Shown piece after piece: positions 17,223-25,929 of a DNA stretch of 64,000 nt. The DNA lies in contig CP048620.1 in the NCBI GenBank assembly GCA_015698305.1, positions 1 to 64,000 on the forward strand, in the 5' to 3' direction. Both the position numbers and the translations under genes were made by a program. The DNA comes from Candidatus Nitrohelix vancouverensis. GTDB lineage: Bacteria > Nitrospinota > Nitrospinia > Nitrospinales > VA-1. Every line of letters begins with the position of its first letter. Position 1 is the first letter of the stretch. The notes beneath the pieces were generated by a model that saw only the letters and a program-made list of their open reading frames with translations, did not search any database and was not told the DNA's origin.

Positions 17223-17272
17223 ACTTTTCTCCTAGACTCTGAATGTTTCCTGTATATAAAAATCGTATTCCG

Positions 17273-17845
17273 TTATTTTTTTGAAAGCAGTCGATCCATA
17301 ATTATCGAGATCGCCGACCGAACCGGCAAATGGTTAAAATCGCCCAGCCCTTCAATCGGGTCCAGAATATAGTCGGCCCCCAACAATAAATTTTTCTCCA
17401 GGCCCCAACCGGTTCCGAACAGAAAGAGGAAATGCCCTCCCCCCGCCAACTCATCTCGCAACGACTGGTAATCCACGCTTTGCTCAAACGATCTGGCGCA
17501 TGTCACCACGACCCGGGGCGCGACCCCATAGCGTTCGGTGAGATCCGCCGTTACGTCTTCAACCGAGTCCTGCACCTTGCAGGTCAGCAGAGCTTCCTTG
17601 CGGGTCGGGTTGTATTCCGCCCCATAACCTTCCACCCAGTGACCGATGATGCGAGCCACCAGATCCTGCTGTAATTTCAGCGGCGTCACCACATAAAACG
17701 TGTCCACCGCAAAGGTCCGGCAAATGCGCGATATGTCGTGAACATCCAGCGTCGTGACCGACGAGGCGACAATTTCCTTCAGTTTGTTATAAACAGGGAA
17801 ATGGACCAGGGCCACATGGATTGTCGTTTTTGCCGCTTCAGTCAA
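17273..17845 (-). CDS. SAM-dependent RNA methyltransferase, SPOUT-like (PF09936 type)
   Basis: 190 residues. The sequence starts [13 protein letters not shown], then has [36 protein letters not shown] and [29 protein letters not shown], a trefoil-knot methyltransferase pattern. I recall this family (Methyltrn_RNA_4) between trmD and rplS in several deltaproteobacterial-type genomes. The substrate is unknown; rRNA or tRNA is likely from the operon. It overlaps the trmD stop by 8 bases, and rplS follows 50 bases later. Confidence 0.8.
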   Translation of the reverse strand: MTEAAKTTIHVALVHFPVYNKLKEIVASSVTTLDVHDISRICRTFAVDTFYVVTPLKLQQDLVARIIGHWVEGYGAEYNPTRKEALLTCKVQDSVEDVTADLTERYGVAPRVVVTCARSFEQSVDYQSLRDELAGGGHFLFLFGTGWGLEKNLLLGADYILDPIEGLGDFNHLPVRSAISIIMDRLLSKK

Positions 17846-18575
17846 AATCTGTCTGTTCCAGAATGCGCTTGTCCTCTTCCGTCAGTTGAATCTTCTTCAA
17901 CAGATCGGGCCGCATTCGCGCCGTTTTCAACAACGCCTGTTTGCGTTGCCAGCTTTTAATTTTTTTAGGGTCCCCCGACACCAGCACTTCCGGAGCGCAA
18001 TCTCCCCTGAAATCTCTTGGACGCGTGTACTGAGGATATTCCAGCAATCCTTCAGAAAACGTCTCTTCCACGATCGAGTTCTCGTCGCCCAGAACTCCCG
18101 GTCGCAAACGCGTCACCGCATCCACAACCACCATCGCCGCCAATTCTCCGCCGGAGAGAATATAATCTCCGATGGACAGCTCCTCGTCAATGAATCGTTG
18201 CCGCACCCTCTCGTCGATGCCTTCGTAACGACCGCAAACCAGAGTGAACGCGTCCCGTTCCGCCAGTTCTTTCGCTTTGTCATGATTCAGCGGTTTCGAA
18301 CCGGGGGCCAGCAAAATCGTTTTCGAGTCCGGTCGCTCCCTGCGCACCGACTCAATGGCCAGCGCCAGCGGTTCCGCGCTCATCACCATTCCGGCGCCGC
18401 CGCCAAAGGGAGCGTCGTCTACATTCTTGTGCTTGTTGCGGGAAAAAGCCCTCGTATCGTGCAGGCCAATTTCCAGCAATCCCTTTTCACGCGCCCGTTT
18501 CAGAATGCTCTCGTTAAACGGAGACTCGAACATTCCCGGGAAAATCGTGATGATGTCAATCCTGAGGGTCTTCAA
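17838..18575 (-). CDS. trmD: tRNA (guanine-N1-)-methyltransferase
   Basis: 245 residues: [15 protein letters not shown] at the start, [26 protein letters not shown] and the SAM-binding knot [27 protein letters not shown]. TrmD methylates G37 of tRNAs to prevent frameshifting. Usual length. It overlaps rimM by 20 bases upstream and the SPOUT gene by 8 bases downstream, so the operon is tightly packed. Confidence 0.97.
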   Translation of the reverse strand: MKTLRIDIITIFPGMFESPFNESILKRAREKGLLEIGLHDTRAFSRNKHKNVDDAPFGGGAGMVMSAEPLALAIESVRRERPDSKTILLAPGSKPLNHDKAKELAERDAFTLVCGRYEGIDERVRQRFIDEELSIGDYILSGGELAAMVVVDAVTRLRPGVLGDENSIVEETFSEGLLEYPQYTRPRDFRGDCAPEVLVSGDPKKIKSWQRKQALLKTARMRPDLLKKIQLTEEDKRILEQTDFD

Positions 18576-19098
18576 TCAATCCCTCGAGTCGATGAAAGAT
18601 CAGTCTGCGCTGTTCCAGATCCACCTCTTTCACAATGGAATCCGTCATCGGCAACATGAACTCTCGTTCGCCGTCGCGCACCACATAAACATCCGCCGCG
18701 CCGGTTTCGATGATCTCCTCAACGCGACCGAAAAAATTGCCTTCCTCGTCGAAAACTTCAATCCCTTCGATTTCGAACCAGTAGTACTCGCCTTCGGGAA
18801 GCGGAGAAAAGTCGGCCTCCTGCACGTATACCGTTCGGCCCGAAAAAGCCTGCACGTCTTCTATAGAAGAGACGTCCGAAAATTTCAGGATCAGCTTCGG
18901 GAAATGTCCGCGAAGACTGTCCACCTGATACACGCGCGATTCCGGCTCCGCATCCTCGCGCCCCAGGCGCACCGAGTGAATGCTGTCGATGATTTGCGGG
19001 TCGGACACAAAGGGGTGAAATTTGATTTCACCTTTCAAACCATGCGTTTTGGTCAACGCGCCGACGGCAACCCATTGGCACGAAGCCTGTTCATCCAC
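18556..19098 (-). CDS. rimM: Ribosome maturation factor RimM
   Basis: 180 residues with the N-terminal RimM barrel ([21 protein letters not shown]), and a C-terminal PRC-barrel ([36 protein letters not shown], ending [27 protein letters not shown]). RimM assists 30S head maturation with S19. It follows rpsP by 9 bases; no KH-domain (khpA) gene lies between them, although that gene is common at this site in related operons. Confidence 0.96.
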   Translation of the reverse strand: MDEQASCQWVAVGALTKTHGLKGEIKFHPFVSDPQIIDSIHSVRLGREDAEPESRVYQVDSLRGHFPKLILKFSDVSSIEDVQAFSGRTVYVQEADFSPLPEGEYYWFEIEGIEVFDEEGNFFGRVEEIIETGAADVYVVRDGEREFMLPMTDSIVKEVDLEQRRLIFHRLEGLIEDPQD

Positions 19099-19107
19099 AA
19101 GCGGCTC

Positions 19108-19353
19108 TTAAGCGCCGACGCCGGCTTTTTTAAACAGAGAAGCTACCGTATCGCTCGGTTGCGCGCCGTTTTTCAACCAGCTTTGCGCTCGTTCCGCGTC
19201 CAGCGTTACCTGCTCGCCGTCTTTCAACGGATCGTAGGTTCCCAAAATTTCGAGAAAACGCCCATCGCGAGGCATTCGCGAATCTGCCGCGACAATTCGG
19301 TAAAACGGTTTCTTCTTGCTTCCCCGTCGGGTTAATCTGATGACAACTGCCAA
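19108..19353 (-). CDS. rpsP: 30S ribosomal protein S16
   Basis: 81 residues, [41 protein letters not shown], the S16 signature. The start codon is TTG at 19353: AGGAGG lies 7 bases upstream and no ATG is available in register, so this is a non-ATG start in a ribosomal gene. Second gene of the ffh operon. Confidence 0.97.
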   Translation of the reverse strand: MAVVIRLTRRGSKKKPFYRIVAADSRMPRDGRFLEILGTYDPLKDGEQVTLDAERAQSWLKNGAQPSDTVASLFKKAGVGA

Positions 19354-19447
19354 GGTCTGACCTCCTGATTAAAAAGAATCGTTAACGATTAAAAAATGAT
19401 TTCAAAAAATTCAATATCTGCCGCGCGCCGGGCTATGAAAAACCGGC

Positions 19448-20797
19448 TCACTTGAACGGAGCAAAACCGCCGCCGCGTCCGCCCAACATACCCAAATCAA
19501 TGCCGCGCATTTTGCCGGATGAAAACTTCTTCATCATCTTTTGCATTTGCGCAAACTGCTTCAATAATTTATTCACGTCGTTCACGCGCGTTCCGCTTCC
19601 CTGCGCGATCCGGCGTTTGCGACTGGATGTGATCATTCCGTGCTTCGCCCGTTCGGCGGGAGTCATGGAGTTGATGATCGCCTCAATACGCACAAAAGCG
19701 CTTTCGTCGACGTTCACGCCCTTTAATTTTCCAGCGCCGGGAATCATCGAAAGAATCTGTTGCATGGAACCCATCTTCTGAACCTGCTTGAGCTGATCCT
19801 TGAAATCGTCGAGCGTGAAACTGTTGCCCTTGATTTTCTTTTCCAGCTTCTCCCGCTCTTCAACTTCGTAAATCTGTTCGGCTTTTTCCACGAGCGACAT
19901 CACGTCGCCCATGCCCAGAATCTTGGAAACGATTCGATCCGGATGGAACGGCTCCAGCGCCTCGAGTTTTTCCCCCAGACCGACAAAGCGAATGGGTTTG
20001 CCCGTCACCGATTTCACCGACAAGGCCGCGCCGCCGCGCGCGTCGCCGTCCAATTTCGTGAGGATGACGCCGTCGATGCCAACCGCTTCGTTAAAGGTCT
20101 TTGCCGTTTCCGCCGCCTGCTGACCCATCATCGAGTCCGCGACAAACAAAACTTCGTGCGGGTTGGTCGCTTCCTTGATGGCCTTGAGTTCCGCCATCAA
20201 TTCTGCGTCGTTCTGTCGGCGGCCCGCCGTATCCAGAATCACCACATGACACAATTTTCTCGCCGCTTCCTCTATCGCTTTCTTACAAATCTGTACGGGA
20301 TCTTTTTCATCGCCCGCCTGATAAACGTCGACTTCCAGCTCTTGTCCCAACACGTTCAATTGTTCGATCGCCGCCGGTCGATACACGTCGGCGGGAACCA
20401 TCATGCAGGTCTTACCCTTCAGCTTGAAACGACGCGCCAGCTTGGCCACCGACGTGGTCTTACCCGAACCCTGCAAACCCGCCATGAGAATGACGGTCGG
20501 CGGTTCAGATGAAAAACGAATGTCGCTAAAATCTTCGCCCAGCAAGCCCGCCAAATGATCCGACACCACCTTCACCATCTGGTGACCCGGCGTCAGGCTT
20601 TTCAGCACTTCAACGCCGATGGCTTTCTCGCGCACGTCTGCCAGAAAATCCTTGATGACGGACAGGCTGACGTCCGCCTCGATCAGAGCAACGCGAATCT
20701 CGCGCAGAGCTTCATCGACGTCGGCTTCCTTGAGCACGCCGCGGCCGCGCAGCTTCTTATAGATTCCATCCAAACGGGATGATAAACTTTCAAACAT
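19448..20797 (-). CDS. ffh: Signal recognition particle protein Ffh
   Basis: 449 residues: N-domain helices, G-domain with P-loop GLQGSGKTTSVAKLA (about 108-122), DTAGR, TKLDGDARGGAAL, and a Met-rich M-domain ending in GMLGGRGGGFAPFK. Ffh is the SRP54 GTPase that binds signal sequences and 4.5S RNA for cotranslational targeting. First gene of the translation operon, with a clear promoter about 150 bases upstream. Confidence 0.98.
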   Translation of the reverse strand: MFESLSSRLDGIYKKLRGRGVLKEADVDEALREIRVALIEADVSLSVIKDFLADVREKAIGVEVLKSLTPGHQMVKVVSDHLAGLLGEDFSDIRFSSEPPTVILMAGLQGSGKTTSVAKLARRFKLKGKTCMMVPADVYRPAAIEQLNVLGQELEVDVYQAGDEKDPVQICKKAIEEAARKLCHVVILDTAGRRQNDAELMAELKAIKEATNPHEVLFVADSMMGQQAAETAKTFNEAVGIDGVILTKLDGDARGGAALSVKSVTGKPIRFVGLGEKLEALEPFHPDRIVSKILGMGDVMSLVEKAEQIYEVEEREKLEKKIKGNSFTLDDFKDQLKQVQKMGSMQQILSMIPGAGKLKGVNVDESAFVRIEAIINSMTPAERAKHGMITSSRKRRIAQGSGTRVNDVNKLLKQFAQMQKMMKKFSSGKMRGIDLGMLGGRGGGFAPFK

Positions 20798-20946
20798 ATA
20801 ATGAATCCGGAAAGAAAAAAGAGTCTTTCAAAATAATTAAACCTTCAGGCAGTCTTCCCGCGAGAACGATTCTCCCAAGGGAAACTCTCGAAACGCAGGA
20901 ACCGGTACCTGTCAAGGCGGGAAAACTCGCTTATCAGAAAAGGGTT

Positions 20947-20974
20947 AGTATATAATAAGCCTTTGTAATGTCAA
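20947..20974 (-). promoter_or_regulatory. Sigma70-type promoter of the ffh-rplS operon
   Basis: Minus strand: perfect TTGACA (20974-20969), 16-base spacer, TATACT (20952-20947). Start expected near 20940, which gives a leader of about 143 bases before the ffh ATG. The leader has GC-rich complementary segments but I cannot assign it to a known RNA family. Confidence 0.75.
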
Positions 20975-21079
20975 GATTCATTACGGCTTTCCCGACAATC
21001 ATGCAAAAATACCGTCTCCGGCCCGACCAAAAACCCAAAAACCAACATAAGCCCTTAATTTACATAAAGATACGCGCCA

Positions 21080-21775
21080 ATGAAAGCTAATGCAGTCGTT
21101 TTATTCAGCGGCGGTCTCGATTCGACAACCGTCCTCGCTCTGGCCCTCAGAGAGTCCTTTTGCGTTCACACCCTCAGTTTTGACTACGGTCAGCGTCACC
21201 GGATCGAACTCGAACGCGCCGAAGAGGCCTCGCGCCGTATGGGCGCTGACATGCATAAATTGATCAAAGCCGACCTGCGCGTGATCGGCGGCTCCGCCCT
21301 GACCGACTCGATAGAGGTTCCGCAAAACAGAAGCGATGAAGAAATCTCCGCTTCCATACCCGTCACTTACGTTCCGGCGCGCAATACATTATTTCTATCC
21401 TATGCCCTGGCTTACGCCGAAGTGATCGAGGCGAAAGATATTTTTGTCGGCGTCAACGCCGTGGACTACAGCGGCTACCCGGACTGCCGACCGGAATTCA
21501 TCGAAGCGTTTGAAAATCTCGCCAACCTGGCGACGCGAGCGGGAGTGACCGACGCCGAACGCATACGCATTCATGCGCCGTTGATCCATATGAGCAAAGC
21601 CGAAATCATTCGCACGGGAATGGAACTGGGAGTCGACTACTCGCGCGCGCACAGTTGTTACGCGCCTTCCGATACAGGACTCGCCTGCGGTCACTGCGAC
21701 AGTTGTATTTTGAGATTGAAAGGATTTTCAGATGCGGGTCTGCAAGACCCTGCGCCTTATAAGGAAAACGTTTGA
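21080..21775 (+). CDS. queC: 7-cyano-7-deazaguanine synthase
   Basis: 231 residues with the PP-loop [18 protein letters not shown], and the Zn-binding [24 protein letters not shown] near the C-terminus. QueC converts 7-carboxy-7-deazaguanine and ammonia to preQ0 using ATP in queuosine synthesis. All four Cys of the Zn site are present. No preQ1 riboswitch pattern is visible upstream. The last 80 bases of the gene are duplicated directly downstream. No other que gene is nearby. Confidence 0.97.
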   Translation: MKANAVVLFSGGLDSTTVLALALRESFCVHTLSFDYGQRHRIELERAEEASRRMGADMHKLIKADLRVIGGSALTDSIEVPQNRSDEEISASIPVTYVPARNTLFLSYALAYAEVIEAKDIFVGVNAVDYSGYPDCRPEFIEAFENLANLATRAGVTDAERIRIHAPLIHMSKAEIIRTGMELGVDYSRAHSCYAPSDTGLACGHCDSCILRLKGFSDAGLQDPAPYKENV

Positions 21776-21857
21776 ATGCGATAGTCGCGCTTCGGGATTG
21801 AAAGAATTTTCAGACACCGGTCTGCAAGGCCACTCAATCTATATGGAAAGCGTTTGA
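21695..21857 (+). repeat. Imperfect direct duplication, 82-bp period
   Basis: Two units, 21695-21775 (inside queC) and 21777-21857 (after it). Divergence is far larger than in the 78-bp array near aroK, so this duplication is older. Confidence 0.8.
21777..21857 (+). pseudogene. Diverged duplicate of the queC 3' end
   Basis: Bases 21777-21857 align without gaps to queC 21695-21775 (offset 82 bases). The copied codons read CDSRASGLKEFSDTGLQ... against [17 protein letters not shown]... and end at the same TGA. By my count about 46 of the last 60 positions agree. The 82-base offset places it out of the queC frame and it has no start, so it is a non-functional remnant. Confidence 0.8.
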
Positions 21858-21883
21858 AATTTTCAGTGGAGACTCACTGAAAA

Positions 21884-23803
21884 TCACTGCGTCTTCACAA
21901 GACCTTCCCAGACATAGCCCAACTCTCCGTTACGCCGCACCACCAGCCAGGGCTTGTCGTCCACCATCACCGAAGTTCTGCGCACCACTTCCAGGCGCTC
22001 GCCCCGATCCGCCTTGCCCACTTCAGGAAACACCGCGCCCGGCCCCTTCTTGATCGACAATCCGTCGAGACGAGGGACGACAAATTGTCCGGTTCCGCCC
22101 GTATATCCCAAATCCACTTTCATGCCTGAAACGTCCGGCGCTTTGGGCGCGGAGACGGACGGCGTCGTGATCTTCGGAGCTTGAATATCCATTCCCCTTG
22201 ACGGCGCGCCCACTCCAGGCGAGCCGGGAGTCGTCATCGAAGGCGCACGCGGCGCGCTCGGAGCCTTCACCTTCGGCATCGAGGGAGCCGCCGGAGCTTT
22301 CACGCTTTCAGGAGGAAGCGCTCCGGGATCCAGAGCCGCAAGCTGATCCTGCCCGCTTCCAAAACGCACAAAGATCGGGTTGGCAACCAGTCGCTCCGCC
22401 GAACTCACGCTCACATTCAAGCGATAATAAGACAGGTCGTGGCGTTCTATATCCTTATCCTGCCATACCAGCTCATAAGGCAGGGTGGCCGTTTCTTCAT
22501 GAACCTTGATACCGTTGCGGATCAATGTCACCGTCGCCGACTTGGAACCGCCCTGTACCGAACGCACCTTGGCGCGCACTTCAGGAATTCCCGTCGCCGC
22601 CAGTTCCTCGCCGAACGTTGCGGCGTTTTTGCTTTCAGGATCGTAAACCTCAAACGCATCGAGAGAAAGTCGGTCCGTTCCCGTTTGCCGCACCGAATAC
22701 ATCCGGCCTGCGCGCAGGGCCTGTAGCACGGCGTCGGCGCTTCTCTCGCGAACCAGAATGATAGTTCTCACGTCGCCCAGAGACATGCCGTCCTGACCGT
22801 CGCAGGCGATGGTATTCGCGCCGATCGTCCAGGTCGGTTGCGGTCGATTGCCCAGAGCGTGCTCGCGCAAGATATGATCCCATTCCATCCCCGTATCGAC
22901 CTGCAGGGTTGGGTTGAATGAAACCCCTTCAAAACCGGTATAACGTTGCGACAACACCAGGTCCTCAGGATAAGGCAGAGTCTCCAATTGCGTCGCTCCC
23001 ATTTGGCGAATCCCATCCTCGGCGTTGACGTCCACCCAGAACGAAAGCCCGCCCGCTGAATTGACGTAGTCAATCCATTCCTGATAAGGCGCGACTCCCT
23101 GATCGCCCTGATACTGATTAAAGGATGAACTCTGGAAAGGATGATAATTGAACGCTTCCAGCAGGGACAAGACCGCGATGCCCAACGCCGGTTTGCGATA
23201 CCTGTCCTTGATGACCATGACCAGCGACGCGATGAACAAGAGAACGCCGATGATAAAAAATGTCGAAATATTGCCCATGCCGCGTTTGGAAAAATTGCTG
23301 TTCAGAATGGGCATTTGCTCATAGGCTTCGGGTGAGTTCAAACCCACCGCCATGAGTCGTTTGTCGAAATGATGCGCGACCAGATCCTTGTCCCATACGT
23401 TGCCGCTCCAGTAATAGAAGGGCGAAGCCTCCATTCCCGGCAGTAGCATCATGTCCTTGACTTTGGAATTGATCGTGTTGATTTCCGCCAGATAACCCGA
23501 AGCTCCGACAGACAAGGCCGACGGCAGGGTCTCGCTTTTTTTGAAGATGCGCTCAAAGGGGAAAATGCCAAACTCAATAGAATTGCGCGCCAGATCGGAA
23601 TAGAAAACGATGTCCAGATTGCGTTGCCGGGCCATTTCCGCCGTTTCCTCCACCGTCAGACAACCATTGGAGAAGCGGGTTTTGGCGCCCATCAAGGCAT
23701 CCAGTTGAAGGTACTTGGCTTCCGCAACCGCAGTCGCCCCCGTCAAGGCGACGAAGACGCTGAGCATCAGCGTGAATTTGATTTGATTAAGAATACGCAT
23801 CAT
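21884..23803 (-). CDS. Membrane-anchored degenerate PHP/CehA-like protein with SH3-like C-terminus
   Basis: 639 residues from ATG 23803, where a signal-like segment begins (MMRILNQIKFTLMLSVFVALTGATAVAEA); a longer frame to 23881 adds a charged leader with no ribosome site. Next comes a PHP-like region (LQLDALMGAKTRFSNGCLTVEETAEMA, DIVFYSDLA), two hydrophobic segments (STFFIIGVLLFIASLVMVI; PALGIAVLSLLEAF), a second half similar to CehA/McbA-type metallohydrolases (AVLQALRAGRMYSVR), a Pro/Ala/Ser-rich linker (about 540-600) and an SH3-like end (VVRRTSVMVDDKPWLVVRRNGELGYVWEGLVK). The usual PHP metal motifs HxH and DH are absent, so hydrolase activity is doubtful. Probably a cell-envelope protein of unknown role. 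Confidence 0.6.
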   Translation of the reverse strand: MMRILNQIKFTLMLSVFVALTGATAVAEAKYLQLDALMGAKTRFSNGCLTVEETAEMARQRNLDIVFYSDLARNSIEFGIFPFERIFKKSETLPSALSVGASGYLAEINTINSKVKDMMLLPGMEASPFYYWSGNVWDKDLVAHHFDKRLMAVGLNSPEAYEQMPILNSNFSKRGMGNISTFFIIGVLLFIASLVMVIKDRYRKPALGIAVLSLLEAFNYHPFQSSSFNQYQGDQGVAPYQEWIDYVNSAGGLSFWVDVNAEDGIRQMGATQLETLPYPEDLVLSQRYTGFEGVSFNPTLQVDTGMEWDHILREHALGNRPQPTWTIGANTIACDGQDGMSLGDVRTIILVRERSADAVLQALRAGRMYSVRQTGTDRLSLDAFEVYDPESKNAATFGEELAATGIPEVRAKVRSVQGGSKSATVTLIRNGIKVHEETATLPYELVWQDKDIERHDLSYYRLNVSVSSAERLVANPIFVRFGSGQDQLAALDPGALPPESVKAPAAPSMPKVKAPSAPRAPSMTTPGSPGVGAPSRGMDIQAPKITTPSVSAPKAPDVSGMKVDLGYTGGTGQFVVPRLDGLSIKKGPGAVFPEVGKADRGERLEVVRRTSVMVDDKPWLVVRRNGELGYVWEGLVKTQ

Positions 23804-24033
23804 TTGTCCGTAACTGTGATTGATCTGCCAAGATTCCGGCTCTAGTTCTTTTCGGAAGACATCGCCTTCAACCTTACCCATAATAAGCTAAATTTTGCAA
23901 TGGTATTTGCAAATTATGCTATACTTAAACCGTTTTAATTGAATATGTTACCGGAAACGCACAGCGCGACTTCCCGTCAACGACCGGTCGGATCAATGAA
24001 TCTCCCGACCGTTCCAACCATCCCCATTGGCAC

Positions 24034-25764
24034 ATGGCATCAAAAATTTTAGTGGCCGACGACAGCAGTACCATACGAAAAATCGTCGCCATGGCGTTCG
24101 AAAACGAAGATGAAAGCGTTGAAGGCGTTTCAAGCGGCAACGAAGCGCTTGAAAAAATTTCCACATTCGCCCCGGACATTGTCCTCGCGGATATTGAAAT
24201 GCCCGAGCTCAACGGTTTCGCCCTGAGCCATAAAATCAAATCCGACCCCGACCTGAAACATATCAAGGTCCTGCTTCTGGCCAGCGATTTCGAAGATTTC
24301 AATCAGGATAAATTTGAAGAATGCCTCGCCGACGATCACATTTCCAAGCCCTTCAAGTCCGACGACGTCATCAATAAAATACGCGAACTGCTTGCAGGCG
24401 AATCCAGCGCAGACGCCGACGAAACTAAAGCCATTGAACTGTCAGAAGCCGCGATCATCAATCCGCCGCCTGAAGACGACGTCATCGCATTGAGCGCCGA
24501 AGACGCTATCGAAGAAACAGAAGAAGCCTTTGAATTGTCGGCCGACTCGATCATCAACGACGAGGCGGAAGACGACGGCGAAGGCGCAATCACGCTGAAT
24601 GCCGACGACGAAATAAACCCGGACGAAACAGCAGAGACCTTGGTCGACGAAGCCGAAACACCCGAAGAACCGGCAACGACCGCCGCGATCCCGGACGAGC
24701 CAGAAACTCCGCCCGCTCCCGTTTCAAGCGAACCTGCAGAAGAAGCTGTTGAGCCGCCGGAACCTGCTATGGACGAAAGCGCCGAAGCAAGCGAAGAAAC
24801 GCCTCTTGACGCACCCAGCCCGCGCAAGGAAATTTCTTTCGACCAGATGCTCGATGAAATGTTTGAACTCGACGCTCCATCCGAATCTCCGGCAAGCCAA
24901 GCCGTCGAAGCAGAAAGCGCTCCGCCTGAAATCATTGAAGCCCCTGAGCCAGACCCTCCCGTCAACGAACCCGAACCGGAACCTGTAGCCGAAACGCCGA
25001 CAATAGAAACTCCAGAGCCGGAAGCACCCGAGCCTGTCGCAGAAGCTCCTTCCATGGAAGTCAACCCGGAAGACGAAAACGCCGCGACCCAGAAGAGTCA
25101 GAAAGTCATCGCCGAAATGTTGAAGGAATCGGAGACGCTCAAGAACATGGATCGGCATGAAAAAGCGACTGAGAAATCCTCTTCCGCCATCACCGGCTCC
25201 CGCATGTTTCCGCTACCCGACTTTGGAGAAGATTTATCAGAAAGGAACGCTTATAATGGGATGGATAACGATTCAGAACTGGACCAGGCATTCGCGGAAA
25301 TGAAACGTTTACCCAAACCGGTAAAAACCGTCGAACCCGAAAAGAAGACAAAAGCCATGAACGACTCAAACGATTTTGACGATATCATCGCCGAACCCGA
25401 AGACCTTCTCGAGACAATGGCGCCCTCGGCGTTTTCAAGCTCCAAAGGCGGTCCCGATCTGATTCAGGAAAGTCTCGACAATTTGTCGCGCCAGCCCAAT
25501 CCCACAGCTTCCTATTCATTAGATGCGCCGCGCCCGCGAAACCCGTTTCGCGTCGACGAGGACCCCTTCGTAAAAATCGTGGGAGAACGCATCAAGGGCG
25601 TTCTGGAAAATTCGCTCGACAGCTCGATTGAAAAAGAAATTGACGGATTGTCTGAAACCATCGTAGAGTCTGTACGAGAAATTGTGAGGGAGATAACGCC
25701 TCACATCGCCAAGGCGGTCATTCGAGAAGAAATCGAACGCATCAAACAAATGGACGATTTCTAG
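24034..25764 (+). CDS. Receiver-domain protein with long acidic linker and helical C-terminus
   Basis: 576 residues. Residues 3-120 form a complete CheY-like receiver: acidic pair ADDSS, phospho-acceptor Asp in LADIEMPELNG and Lys in HISKPF. Residues 125-470 are Asp/Glu/Ala/Pro-rich low complexity with recurring motifs (IELSEAAII, FELSADSII, ITLNADDEI). The final 70 residues are strongly helical (IEKEIDGLSETIVESVREIVREITPHIAKAVIREEIERI) with no DNA-binding or enzymatic output. It could work as a phosphorylation-controlled scaffold, as in some gliding or pilus systems, but the partner is not visible; cheA lies far downstream. Confidence 0.85.
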   Translation: MASKILVADDSSTIRKIVAMAFENEDESVEGVSSGNEALEKISTFAPDIVLADIEMPELNGFALSHKIKSDPDLKHIKVLLLASDFEDFNQDKFEECLADDHISKPFKSDDVINKIRELLAGESSADADETKAIELSEAAIINPPPEDDVIALSAEDAIEETEEAFELSADSIINDEAEDDGEGAITLNADDEINPDETAETLVDEAETPEEPATTAAIPDEPETPPAPVSSEPAEEAVEPPEPAMDESAEASEETPLDAPSPRKEISFDQMLDEMFELDAPSESPASQAVEAESAPPEIIEAPEPDPPVNEPEPEPVAETPTIETPEPEAPEPVAEAPSMEVNPEDENAATQKSQKVIAEMLKESETLKNMDRHEKATEKSSSAITGSRMFPLPDFGEDLSERNAYNGMDNDSELDQAFAEMKRLPKPVKTVEPEKKTKAMNDSNDFDDIIAEPEDLLETMAPSAFSSSKGGPDLIQESLDNLSRQPNPTASYSLDAPRPRNPFRVDEDPFVKIVGERIKGVLENSLDSSIEKEIDGLSETIVESVREIVREITPHIAKAVIREEIERIKQMDDF

Positions 25765-25929
25765 AAACGCCGCCAGGATCGCCCCCATCCTCACAGGCGT
25801 CTTGGGCTCCGACCCAAGTTCAAACTTTCGCTCATTCAATCAATAATGAATCTATCAGGACTTGTTTCTGCTTGCGCAGGCTCGGTCTGAAACCTTGCGC
25901 TTGCAACACGCTCAACATGAAATTGTCAC

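Noticed and set aside
20798-20946. 4.5S SRP RNA next to ffh
   Set aside because: The conserved GGAAGGAAGCAG-type loop is absent on either strand; the complementary segments do not form the SRP hairpin.
20980-21079. Possible preQ1 riboswitch before queC
   Set aside because: The required short hairpin and A-rich pseudoknot tail before a ribosome site are not seen.
25765-25929. T-box or valine-responsive leader before valS
   Set aside because: A short hairpin (25801-25818) exists, but the conserved T-box sequence and a terminator/antiterminator pair are absent.
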